Positions 35,236 to 42,731 of a stretch of DNA of 64,000 bases are shown piece by piece. A program made the translations under genes and the position numbers. Where the stretch lies: the NCBI GenBank assembly GCA_965238125.1, contig OZ250179.1:6696001-6760000 (forward strand), read 5' to 3'. Origin of the DNA: UBA6623 sp965238125. Its GTDB lineage: Bacteria > Acidobacteriota > Terriglobia > Bryobacterales > UBA6623. Numbering within the stretch: position 1 is the stretch's first letter; each line of letters starts with the position of its first letter. The notes beneath the pieces were generated by a model, which was given only the letters and a program-made list of their open reading frames with translations, was not told where the DNA came from and searched no databases.

Positions 35236-36732
35236 TCAAAGTCCACCCTGCCGCCCGCCCGGCGTCCCGCGCAGGTGCGCCCGTTCCGGGTCATAGTGCG
35301 GGTTGGGAGTCGGCATCTTCGCCCCCAGCGAGCGCCGCCAGTCATCGAGCAGCTTCCAGAGATCCCCGGCCTTCTCGGGCATCGCCTCGGCCAGGTTATT
35401 CCGCTCATCGATGTCTTCCGCCAGGTTGTAAAGCTCCAAGCTATCGTCGTCGTAAAACTCGATCAGCTTGAAGTCCCCCTGCCGCACCGCGCCACCCGGA
35501 CGCCCGAGCTGGTTGCTGTAGTGCGGGTAGTGCCAGTAGATCTCTCGATCGCCGAGCGGCGCGCTTTGCTCGAGCGCGGGCTTGAGCGTGACGCCGTCCA
35601 TTGGACCGGCCGTAAGGCGCAACTTCCAAGCCCCCGCGGCGTCGATCATGGTCGGGAAAAAGTCCGTACTCACGACCACCTGGCGAGAAACGCTTCCCGG
35701 TTTGGTGACGCCGGGCCATCTGACGATCAGCGGTTCGCGGATGCCGCCTTCATACAAATGCCCCTTGCCCTCCCGGAGCGGGGCGTTCGATGTCACCGGC
35801 TCGTTCTTCCACTCCGGCGAATTTAGTCCGCCGTTGTCCGACATGAAGAAGACGACCGTGTTGTCGGCGATGCCCAAGTTTTCGAGCTTGTCCAACAAGC
35901 GGCCGACATTTTCATCGACGCTGTGGATCATCGCCGCGTAGATTGGGTTGTGCTGATCTTTGCCGGGGACCAGGCCGGGCGTGCGTTTCGCTTCGAATCG
36001 CGCCGTGGACTGGGGCTTGGCCTCGATGGGAATATGGACGGCGTAGTAAGGCAGATATAAGAAGAACGGCCGTTGGTGATTGCTCTCAATGAACTCCAGC
36101 GCCCTGTCGGTCAAGTGATCGGGCAGGTATTCGCCGGAGCGCGCTTCCACTGGCGGGTTGCCCTCCCATTGGGGATAGAAGAAGCTGCGCGGCATCCCGC
36201 TTGACGTACCGGCGTAGTTGGAATCGAAACCCTGGTCCTGGGGCAGAAAGCCCTCTCCGCCCAGGTGCCACTTGCCGATGTGCCCGGTGGCGTAACCGGC
36301 TCCGCGCAAGGCCTCGGCGATGGTGACCTCTTCGAGCGGCAATTGATAGACGTTCTTCGGGGGCGTGACCGCGGAATAAGGCAGCCGATGATCACCTCGA
36401 ATGTAGTTGGTGATCCCGTGGCGCACCGGGTATTGGCCCGTCATGATGCTCGCGCGCGTCGGCGAGCAAACCGGGCAAGCGGCGTAGGCGTCGGTGAAGC
36501 GCATGCCCTCCGACGCCAGGCGATCGATATTCGGCGTCTCGTGGAAAGTGCTTCCGAAACACCCGACATCGGCCCAACCCAGATCATCGACGAGGATAAA
36601 GAGAATATTCGGCTTGGCGGAATTCGTCACCGGTCCCGGTCGAGCGGAACAGCCCGACCAGCACAGGACCGCGATGAGCGCGATCGCGAACCTCTTGTTT
36701 CGACTCGTGGTCCTCGATGCGCCGGCACACAT
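35236..36732 (-). CDS. sulfatase family lipoprotein
   Basis: 498 aa. Signal with lipobox-like WSGC (Cys28), then the alkaline-phosphatase/sulfatase fold: PNILFILVDDLGWADVGCFG with metal-binding Asp pair, the sulfatase signature CSPTRASIMTG with Cys89 positioned for conversion to formylglycine, GYATGHIGKWHLGG, and FMSDNGGLNSPEW with the second metal pair. The modifying enzyme is not in the window. Members remove sulfate from polysaccharides or glycolipids; abundant sulfatases suggest use of sulfated polymers. Full-length. Confidence 0.92.
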   Translation of the reverse strand: MCAGASRTTSRNKRFAIALIAVLCWSGCSARPGPVTNSAKPNILFILVDDLGWADVGCFGSTFHETPNIDRLASEGMRFTDAYAACPVCSPTRASIMTGQYPVRHGITNYIRGDHRLPYSAVTPPKNVYQLPLEEVTIAEALRGAGYATGHIGKWHLGGEGFLPQDQGFDSNYAGTSSGMPRSFFYPQWEGNPPVEARSGEYLPDHLTDRALEFIESNHQRPFFLYLPYYAVHIPIEAKPQSTARFEAKRTPGLVPGKDQHNPIYAAMIHSVDENVGRLLDKLENLGIADNTVVFFMSDNGGLNSPEWKNEPVTSNAPLREGKGHLYEGGIREPLIVRWPGVTKPGSVSRQVVVSTDFFPTMIDAAGAWKLRLTAGPMDGVTLKPALEQSAPLGDREIYWHYPHYSNQLGRPGGAVRQGDFKLIEFYDDDSLELYNLAEDIDERNNLAEAMPEKAGDLWKLLDDWRRSLGAKMPTPNPHYDPERAHLRGTPGGRQGGL

Positions 36733-36876
36733 AGGATGTCAATTGCCCCCGGTTCACCGCGTTTGGCCGACGGGCTTCCCCGCTCTCTCCCGCCGTGAGC
36801 CGACGCCGCCTATTCTCCCATATTCATGTCGCGCGCCCGAGCAAGTGAGCTGTCAAAAACCGCCACGCCTTGCCTA

Positions 36877-37970
36877 CTGAGTCTCGCATAATATACTGTC
36901 AATCGAGACAAAGAGAAGACTGTTTCCAGAAAGCGGTAATCAAGCGCGGTTTGCGGCGCATTCGCCGCAGCGCTTTGCGGGCGCGCTCGTCGAGTTCCCA
37001 GTAGTCCTTCGGGCAGACGTTGGGCAACTCGTGCTGCTTCCAGTACGCCCAAATGTATTCCACCGGGTTCAACTCCGGCGCATAGGGCGGCAAGTACTCC
37101 GTTGCGATGTGATCCTCGGAGAGCTGGATGAACTCCCGCACCAGGCGGCTGCGGTGCGCCGGCAGCCGGTCCCAGACGATCAGCAGTGGGCCGTCGATGT
37201 GGCGCACCAAAGCCTTCAGGAAGTCGATGACCTCCAGCTCGCCGATCGCGCCGGGATAGAGCCGGAAGTAAAAGTTGCGCAACGTCAGCCCGGCCGACAC
37301 CGACAGCTTGTCCCAGTTGAAGTTGAACTCCAACACCGGTGTCTCGCCGCGCGGCGCCCAGGTGCGGCAACGATGCGGCTTCTGACTCAATCCGCTTTCG
37401 TCGATGAAGACGATCGTACGTTCTTCTTTGCGGGCTTTTTTTTAATGGCCGGCCAAGTCTTGCGCTGCCAGCCGCGGATGGCCTCTTCGTTGCGCTCCCG
37501 CGCTTTGCCGACGGGCCGTTGCGGGCTCCAACCGAGCGCCCGCAGGATCTTCCAGACATGGCCCTCGTGATAGCGCACGCCGAACTCGTCTCCGATCAGA
37601 CGAGCGACCCGCGGACAGCTCCACAGCGGCGTCGGGAAGCCGTGCGCCTCGGGGCCTTCCAGCAGCAACGCCTCGAGGCGTTCGAGCTGCGCGGCGTCCA
37701 ACAGCGGCTTACGGCCGGCGCGGCCGGCCTGGCGCAACCCGGCTTCGCCGTCACGCCGGTATCGTCGCAGCCACTCGCTGACGCTTTGCCGCGCGACCTT
37801 CAATCGCCTCGCTGTCTCGGACTGACTACAGCCTTGCTCGACCAACCGGATCGCTTTGAAACGGCGCTTCTCCAGGGCCTCGAAATCCCGCCGTACGCCT
37901 TTTGTATTTCCCATACATACAAAGACGTACGTACCCCAAAAAAGTGTCACTTTATTTTGCGAGACTCAAT
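36877..37970 (-). mobile_element. IS630-family element, copy 2 (1094 bp), TA target duplication
   Basis: Ends CTGAGTCTCGCATAATAT at 36877 and ATTTTGCGAGACTCAA ending 37970, with TA at 36875-36876 and 37971-37972. Same length and organisation as copy 1 in inverse orientation, with no internal stop in ORFB, so this is the potentially active copy. It marks the left edge of the plasmid-derived segment. Confidence 0.92.
36899..37914 (-). CDS. IS630-family transposase made by -1 frameshifting (ORFA+ORFB)
   Basis: ORFA (37914-37387) has MGNTKGVRRD, helix-turn-helix SETARRLKVARQSVSEW and WSPQRP. ORFB in the -1 frame ends at 36899 with IVFIDESG, IVWDRLPAHRS and YAPELNPVEYIW, the three DDE residues. 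The overlap contains A8G (T8 on the plus strand at 37436-37443), with A_AAA_AAG in the correct phase for slipping one base back. The fused product would be about 338 aa, the usual IS630 length. The same arrangement in copy 1 argues for a programmed event. Confidence 0.88.
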
Positions 37971-38067
37971 AATATCATTTGTATAGCATAACACCAACAA
38001 AGGACACAGGTGCACAGGTATGTTAGACTATCAACAATAGAGTCAATAATATTAATAGTTAGCATAC

Positions 38068-38127
38068 CCTTTGGGGCCACGCTTCGCGTGATCCCCGGCA
38101 GGGGCTGGCGAGGGGGCTTCGGCCCCC
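38068..38127. repeat. two GC hairpins with TTCG loops
   Basis: CACGC-TTC-GCGTG with outer GGGG/CCCC at about 38072-38095, and GGGGGCTTCGGCCCCC at 38112-38127. The second is followed by A-rich sequence. They could act as transcription stops for the plasmid relic, but no T-run is present. Bases 37973-38060 are conspicuously AT-rich compared with the chromosome. Confidence 0.45.
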
Positions 38128-38141
38128 CGCAGAAAACTTGA

Positions 38142-38252
38142 GGCATCTTGAAGGAAGGCTTGTTTACTCACGGAACGGCATGCCGAGAATATAAGCGTTA
38201 CCTGGATGAGATGCCGGGCGTTCCCCTGCAAGAGGTCATCAACGGCGAGTGA
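38142..38252 (+). pseudogene. C-terminal remnant of a DNA methyltransferase-like gene
   Basis: The frame ending at TGA 38250-38252 reads KEGLFTHGTACREYKRYLDE then MPGVPLQEVINGE. The YKRYLDEMPGVPLQ word is characteristic of the end of site-specific DNA methyltransferases carried by phages and plasmids. A stop just upstream means only the last 36 codons remain. Located at the edge of the plasmid-derived segment. Confidence 0.55.
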
Positions 38253-38254
38253 TC

Positions 38255-38476
38255 ATGCTGAGTCTTACCCGTGCCGCTGTGAAAGAAATCGAAGACCGCG
38301 GGTTCCGAGTCCGTGGCTACCATGACGCCATAAACGAAGGACCAGCACCCCTTGTTTTGACTGCTACCGATACGAGCACGGGCAAAATCTACAAGGTTCG
38401 GCATGAGGACGGCGACGAATACAAAGCCGTGATCGAATTGACGAAGCTGATCGGGGCCGACCCGGAGGTACCATGA
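38255..38476 (+). CDS. small hypothetical protein
   Basis: 73 aa (MLSLTRAAVKEIEDRGFRVR start). The following stretch has DTSTGKIYKVRHEDGDEYKA. It overlaps or nearly abuts the end of the methylase remnant (GTG at 38249 is an alternative start), consistent with a former operon. Not recognised; it may accompany the restriction-modification-type gene that was lost. Confidence 0.5.
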   Translation: MLSLTRAAVKEIEDRGFRVRGYHDAINEGPAPLVLTATDTSTGKIYKVRHEDGDEYKAVIELTKLIGADPEVP

Positions 38477-38617
38477 TCGGCCCAGACCGTCTCGCACCCC
38501 CGGCGTCCGTGAGAGCGATCCGCGAAGCTGAAAACCGCTGGCTCATTCAGCCGGTTTGGCCGGTTGTAGTCCCCAGGCCAGGATGATCTTCCAAATGAAA
38601 TCATCCAGTTCCCTGCC

Positions 38618-38884
38618 CTACTGATCGGTCGTGGAGCGCGCTAGCTTCTCATGAACTGCTTCCAAGAGCCAAGTGTGGCGCGGAAGCGGAACCGGCCGAG
38701 TCTTCAAGAATTCATCAACCTGCTTGAGGAGCCCACTTGGGACGCGAAGCGTAACGGGAATGGTCTGTCGCTCAGAAGATGAAGCTGCTTCATCTTCTGG
38801 CACGCTGCCACCTTTGCGAATGAGTGCATCAACATCAACTGGCACCGATGCTGAGCTAGCTGCTGGTTTTCTAGAAACTGCCAT
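38618..38884 (-). CDS. small plasmid partition-type accessory protein
   Basis: 88 aa. A disordered Ser/Ala N-terminus precedes TIPVTLRVPSGLLKQVDEFL, which reads like a ribbon-helix-helix strand and helix, then RHTWLLEAVHEKLARS. It sits 2 bp after the ParA gene's stop on the same strand, the position of a ParB/centromere-binding partner in small type Ib-like partition loci. DNA binding is inferred from fold-like features and position. Confidence 0.6.
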   Translation of the reverse strand: MAVSRKPAASSASVPVDVDALIRKGGSVPEDEAASSSERQTIPVTLRVPSGLLKQVDEFLKTRPVPLPRHTWLLEAVHEKLARSTTDQ

Positions 38885-38886
38885 CG

Positions 38887-39558
38887 TTAGACTCCTGCAC
38901 CAATAGACATCTTACAGACATTAAACAGATGTCTGTATAGAGTCAGAAACTCTTTGATTGCCTTGTCATCTCGAGGCTTTACATCGGTGACAGCGAGGCC
39001 GCGGGCGGCTGCTGTTCTATATGCCTTGCGATAGACCAAGACGATGTTGTCGAGAAATTGTAAGGTTTGAGCCTCGCGCAGCATCTCAGCAGCCTCTTCG
39101 TTGTCCGGGCCCCGAGGCTCGGCTTTATTCAAGAACGTATAGCCTTTGAGCTTGGCGTTTGCGGGCTGCATCTCGGTGTAGAGCAACTCTGTTTGCTCGA
39201 GCGACCACAAGTCAAACGATGATGGCTGAAAGGGTGCTAGCAGAACATCGCTCACGGTCAGCGCCGCTCTCTGGCTGGTGGTGTCCCGCCCACCGGTGTC
39301 GATAATGATGTCTTGATACTTGTCTGCTAAGCGCAAGGTTTCGGTACGCACGGCCTGACCAGCGAGCTTGATGCAAGTGAACCCAGCATTGCCAGCGGTC
39401 TTGTTGTTGCGCTGTAGGCTGAAATCGGATGAGGTGGTTTGGGTGTCAGCGTCAACCAGCAGCACATCTCTGCCTTCGAGAGAGCGCAGCACTACCAGAT
39501 TGGTGGCGACAGTGGATTTACCTGAGCCGCCCTTGATGCCGCCAGCGGTGATTATCAT
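38887..39558 (-). CDS. parA: ParA-family plasmid partition ATPase
   Basis: 223 aa. Starts MIITAGGIKGGSGKSTVATN with the deviant Walker A (KGGSGKST), then LLVDADTQTTSSDF (Walker A'), IIIDTGGRDTTSQR and a LLAPFQPSSFDLWSLEQ stretch. Short, without the N-terminal HTH of type Ia ParA, so type Ib-like. Base composition is lower in GC than the surroundings. Together with the small downstream gene and the RepA remnant it indicates an integrated plasmid relic. Confidence 0.88.
   Translation of the reverse strand: MIITAGGIKGGSGKSTVATNLVVLRSLEGRDVLLVDADTQTTSSDFSLQRNNKTAGNAGFTCIKLAGQAVRTETLRLADKYQDIIIDTGGRDTTSQRAALTVSDVLLAPFQPSSFDLWSLEQTELLYTEMQPANAKLKGYTFLNKAEPRGPDNEEAAEMLREAQTLQFLDNIVLVYRKAYRTAAARGLAVTDVKPRDDKAIKEFLTLYRHLFNVCKMSIGAGV
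38903..38936. promoter_or_regulatory. repeat and hairpin motif in parA 3' end (candidate partition site)
   Basis: ATAGACATCTTACAG at 38903-38917, overlapping an inverted repeat ACAGACAT (38914-38921) / ATGTCTGT (38929-38936). A 14/15 match, ATAGACATCTTGCAG, lies upstream of parA at 39604-39618. Confidence 0.4.
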
Positions 39559-39603
39559 TAGAGTCGACTGTGTTGAAAGTCGCTAACGTCTTTAAGATAT
39601 CGC

Positions 39604-39618
39604 ATAGACATCTTGCAG
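39604..39618. promoter_or_regulatory. parA upstream repeat (candidate operator/parS half)
   Basis: ATAGACATCTTGCAG lies 46 bp upstream of the parA ATG and matches 38903-38917 at 14 of 15 bases. ParA/partner proteins commonly bind repeated sites around their own genes. Confidence 0.4.
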
Positions 39619-39701
39619 AAGTCAAGAAAAAAGTTCACAACAGGTGAGGGTAGGGCAGGCCGCGGGGGCCTCTCTGCCGCAGTGCTCTCGCCTCAGACTA
39701 A

Positions 39702-39842
39702 AAAGGGAGGGGTGCCAACTCTACAGCTGTTGGATATTCACGGGAACTCTTGGATCCCAACATGAGCGCTCCGCTACGGCTCTCCTGGCAGCAGGTGTAC
39801 CAACAATTCGGAGCGGACCCCGCTAAAGCCAGCGATAAGTAA
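39702..39842 (+). pseudogene. remnant of a plasmid replication initiator (RepA-like)
   Basis: A 46-codon frame ending at TAA 39840-39842 reads STAVGYSRELLDPNMSAPLR then LSWQQVYQQFGADPAKASDK. The APLRLSWQQVYRQFGADPAKA pattern is typical of the C-terminal DNA-binding region of plasmid RepA proteins. No start and no N-terminal domain remain. It lies beside parA, supporting a plasmid origin for 38.0-39.9 kb. Nothing else recognisable lies in 39559-39973 beyond this and the repeat. Confidence 0.55.
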
Positions 39843-39973
39843 TATGAGGGTTCGTCAACTCCTGGGGCCGATCCACCCGGCGTAGCCGTCAATCGAGACT
39901 CCGGTCATCTCCCGTGCCGCGGGAAGTTTTTCTAACGCGGCGCAGCGGCACAGGGCTTGATTGATGCGCGGCA

Positions 39974-39992
39974 GTATATGCATATGGTATAC
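39974..39992. promoter_or_regulatory. AT-rich inverted repeat, likely toxin-antitoxin operator
   Basis: GTATATGCATATGGTATAC: arms GTATA/TATAC around CATATG, 57 bp before the DUF1778 antitoxin ATG. TacA-like antitoxins bind such palindromes to repress their operon. Confidence 0.4.
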
Positions 39993-40049
39993 ATTTAACA
40001 GGACGCGCCAAAATTCCATGCGCCCAAGCGTAAGGAGGGAGGGACTCAA

Positions 40050-40307
40050 ATGGGCCAAGTAAACTTCCGAATGAAAGACGAGCGTCTGGCGCTCATCGAC
40101 CGGGCGGCGGCGATTCGAGGTGTGACGCGCACCGAATTTGTGCTCCGGTCGAGTGAAGCCGCCGCGATGGAGATATTGAATGAGCGCCCCATCATTGCGC
40201 TCGATGATGAGTCATACGATGCATTCGTCGCCGTGCTTGATGCGCCGGTACAACCGAACGACCGTTTGAAAGAACGGTTTGCGCAGCCGCCGCTGTGGGA
40301 ACGATAA
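40050..40307 (+). CDS. DUF1778 (TacA/AtaR-like) antitoxin
   Basis: 85 aa. The ribbon-helix-helix start GQVNFRMKDERLALIDRAAA is followed by GVTRTEFVLRSSEAAA and the toxin-binding tail with the family hallmark ALDDESYDAFVAVLDAP. AAGGAGGGAG at about 40032 is a strong ribosome site. The GNAT toxin gene overlaps its last codons, as in TacAT/AtaRT operons, where the acetyltransferase blocks translation by acetylating aminoacyl-tRNA. Confidence 0.88.
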   Translation: MGQVNFRMKDERLALIDRAAAIRGVTRTEFVLRSSEAAAMEILNERPIIALDDESYDAFVAVLDAPVQPNDRLKERFAQPPLWER

Positions 40308-40817
40308 CCGCTCCGGAGCCGATCAGCGAACGCCATGACGTCTCGCGGTTCGACTCCGGAATGCCCAGCCTCAATACCTGGCTCCAGCGCAAGGCCCGGT
40401 TGAATGAGGCGAAGGGGGGCGCACGGACGTACGTTTGTCTGTGATGGCGCCCGGGTGATCGCATTCTACAGCCTCGCAGCCAGTTCGGTGGAAAGGCGGC
40501 GGGTGTCGTCTCGCGTCGGCAGAAACATGCCCGAACCGATCCCGGTGATCTTGCTGGGACAACTGGCGGTAGACACGGACTATCAGGGAAGGGGTTTGGG
40601 GTCCGACCTGTTGATCGACGCCGGGAAGAGGGCGTTAACGGCGGCCGATGTTATTGGCGCCCGCGCCATCGTTGTCCAAGCGTTCGACGAAGACGCCAAG
40701 AAATTCTACGCGCCATTTGGTTTCTTGCCATTCTCAGATCGTGAAGCACTCATGTTGATCCTCCGAATCTCTGAACTGAGGGTTGCTCTTCAAGAGTTAT
40801 TGAGTCTCGCAAAATAA
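40295..40817 (+). pseudogene. GNAT-family (TacT/AtaT-like) toxin, frameshifted
   Basis: From the GTG at 40295 the frame encodes TAPEPISERHDVSRFDSG and WLQRKARLNEAKG, then shifts at a run of six G (40414-40419). The rest continues in another frame (TFVCDGARVIAFYSLAA, NMPEPIPVILLGQLAVDTDY, QGRGLGSDLLIDAGKRA, FYAPFGFLPF). Removing one G restores a continuous toxin with the QGRGLG acetyl-CoA loop. Its last residues (LLSLAK) come from the adjacent MITE. Either toxin loss or a homopolymer read error. Confidence 0.82.
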
Positions 40818-40953
40818 AGTGACACCTTTTTGGGGTATATCGTCGCAGCCACTCGCTGACGCTTTGCCGCGCGCCGCAAACCGCGCTTGATTACCGCTTT
40901 CTGGAAACAGTCTTCTCTTTGTCTCGATTGACAGCATATTATGCGAGACTCAG
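40800..40953 (+). mobile_element. 154-bp MITE derived from the IS630-type element
   Basis: Starts TTGAGTCTCGCAAAATAAAG and ends ATTATGCGAGACTCAG, with TA at 40798-40799 and 40954-40955. The left ~40 bp match the IS left end and the right ~80 bp match the IS right end (transposase tail). Between them lies ATCGTCGCAGCCACTCGCTG, an internal ORFA fragment in inverted orientation. It cannot encode a transposase but could be mobilised by copy 2. Confidence 0.85.
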
Positions 40954-41001
40954 TAGGTTCGAGTTCCGCCGGTAGTTCTTGAATAACAGCTAAGTCTTTG
41001 C

Positions 41002-41031
41002 TTGACAAAGCCTTCGAACCTCGCCTAGCAT
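41002..41031 (+). promoter_or_regulatory. probable sigma70-type promoter of the IHF/HU gene
   Basis: TTGACA at 41002-41007 and TAGCAT at 41026-41031 separated by 18 bp; the start codon lies 40 bp downstream. Confidence 0.5.
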
Positions 41032-41071
41032 AATCTCGTAACCCGGCCCAGCACCGGGGCAGGCAGCGAAC

Positions 41072-41338
41072 ATGGTAAAACACGACATCGTCACCGAAGT
41101 GGTCAACCGAACCGGCCTGAGCAAGACGAAAGCCGAGATTGCCGTGGAGACCGTTTTCGAGACGATGAAGCGAGCCATGGAACGCGGCGATCGAATCGAG
41201 CTGCGCGGTTTCGGAGTCTTTAACATCCGCCCACGAAAGACCGGCATCGGGCGCAATCCACGTACCGGCGAAGAAGTAATTATCCCGCCCGGCAAAGCCG
41301 TCCGCTTCAAGCCCGGCAAGGATCTGCAGTCGCTCTAG
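41072..41338 (+). CDS. HU/IHF-family DNA-binding protein
   Basis: 88 aa. VKHDIVTEVVNRTGLSKTKA forms the helical dimerisation part, RIELRGFGVFNIRPRKTGIG the beta core, and GRNPRTGEEVIIPPGKAVRF the DNA-bending arm with the intercalating proline (RNPRTG). Closer in style to IHF-like subunits than HU. Stand-alone gene with its own promoter. Complete. Confidence 0.92.
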   Translation: MVKHDIVTEVVNRTGLSKTKAEIAVETVFETMKRAMERGDRIELRGFGVFNIRPRKTGIGRNPRTGEEVIIPPGKAVRFKPGKDLQSL

Positions 41339-41505
41339 CCTTTTTCTCGACGTAGCCGTTGGCGGCCTACTGTACTCCGCGGGTTCGGCCATCGTCAATC
41401 CAATTGGTGCTTCAGGCTGTCACGGAAAGGCCCACCGGCCTCGCAACACCGCGGGCCTGGAAACCGAATCGGGTTTGCCTAAAACGCTTGCTACAATCGG
41501 ACCTT

Positions 41506-42651
41506 ATGCTCAAGCCCGACAATTGCCGCGAACGACAGAAACGTCTGCTTGCGGTAATGGAAGACTCGCAGCTCGATCTGGCCGTCATCACCAACCCCAA
41601 GACGGTGTACTATTTTTCGGGCCTGCTCGTGGACACCCGAACCCCGCACGCTTTCGTTCTCCACGGCTCGGGGAAGTCTGTCCTGGTGACCCACGCTTCG
41701 GTCGGAGCATCGGCCGCCGCACCCCAGGCCGCCGCCGACGAAGTCCTGCTCTATCGGCACCATCGAATCGACGCCGTTGCCGGCCCCACAAGCTGGGATC
41801 ATGCCGTCTCCGACCACGTCAGGGAAGCCGCCTCCCGACTGCAACCAGGCGGCGGAGCCTTCGGCATCGAGAGAGAATCCGCAAAGCTTTGGACAACCGA
41901 AACACTCAGCGATTGGGCGCAAAAACCGGCCGCCAACCTAACCCCGACCATCGATCGGATGCGCCGACAAAAAGACCCCGATGAGGTCGAGTGTATCCGC
42001 CAAACCGTTGCCTTGGCCGAAGCCGGCCTCGAAGCCGTCAAGGAAAAAGTCGATGACGGCGTCACCGAATACAAGCTGTACTCAGCGTATTGCGAGGCCG
42101 TGGTCGCCAAGGCACGGACCAGCGTTCCAATCCGTGGAGATTTCGTATCCGGCGCGCGAGCAACCGAGGGCGTCGGCCCGCCAACGGACCGACGCATCCG
42201 GCTGGGCGATCTCTTCATCGTCGACACCGGAGCAAGCCACAACGGCTACGTCTGCGACATCACCCGAACCTTTGTCGTCGGCCGCCCAAGCCAACTCCAG
42301 CAAGACGCCTGGGGACACGTCATGGAAACCCACGACATCGTGCGGAAAGCGATCCGCCCCGGCGTCCCGACCAAAGAGATCTACACAACGGTCAAGGAAC
42401 ATCTCGACGCTTTCGAACCGGCCCGCGGGTCGTTTTGGCACCACGCCGGTCACGGTATCGGTCTTAGCGGTTGGGAGCTGCCCTGGTTAACGCCCGGCAG
42501 CGACGAGCCGGTGTTGGACCGCGAGGTATTGGCCTGCGAACCCGCGCTTTACTCAGCAGCGTTACAAGGCGGCATTCGCCTGGAACACGACTACCTCGTA
42601 ACCCCGGAAGGCGTCACCGCCCTCGATCATTTCCCGATGGGGTTGACATAA
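41506..42651 (+). CDS. M24-family aminopeptidase (Xaa-Pro peptidase-like)
   Basis: 381 aa from the ATG at 41506; the earlier frame lacks protein-like sequence. The N-terminal creatinase-like domain (about 1-140) is followed by the pita-bread catalytic domain with metal ligands visible in FIVDTGASHNGYVCDITRTF (two Asp), HHAGHGIGLSG (His), CEPALY (Glu) and LEHDYLVT (Glu). Cleaves an N-terminal residue before proline, or a related amide. Converges with the symporter gene. Confidence 0.88.
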   Translation: MLKPDNCRERQKRLLAVMEDSQLDLAVITNPKTVYYFSGLLVDTRTPHAFVLHGSGKSVLVTHASVGASAAAPQAAADEVLLYRHHRIDAVAGPTSWDHAVSDHVREAASRLQPGGGAFGIERESAKLWTTETLSDWAQKPAANLTPTIDRMRRQKDPDEVECIRQTVALAEAGLEAVKEKVDDGVTEYKLYSAYCEAVVAKARTSVPIRGDFVSGARATEGVGPPTDRRIRLGDLFIVDTGASHNGYVCDITRTFVVGRPSQLQQDAWGHVMETHDIVRKAIRPGVPTKEIYTTVKEHLDAFEPARGSFWHHAGHGIGLSGWELPWLTPGSDEPVLDREVLACEPALYSAALQGGIRLEHDYLVTPEGVTALDHFPMGLT

Positions 42652-42731
42652 CTTCGGGGCGGACAACCGACCACCCGGTGGCGACCGGCACTCGTGCCGG
42701 TTGCTACCGAGTCGCGACGCCCGCTCAGCCC

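Noticed and set aside
38112..38127. Rho-independent terminator
   Set aside because: Strong stem but followed by A-rich, not T-rich, sequence on the plus strand; kept only as a hairpin.
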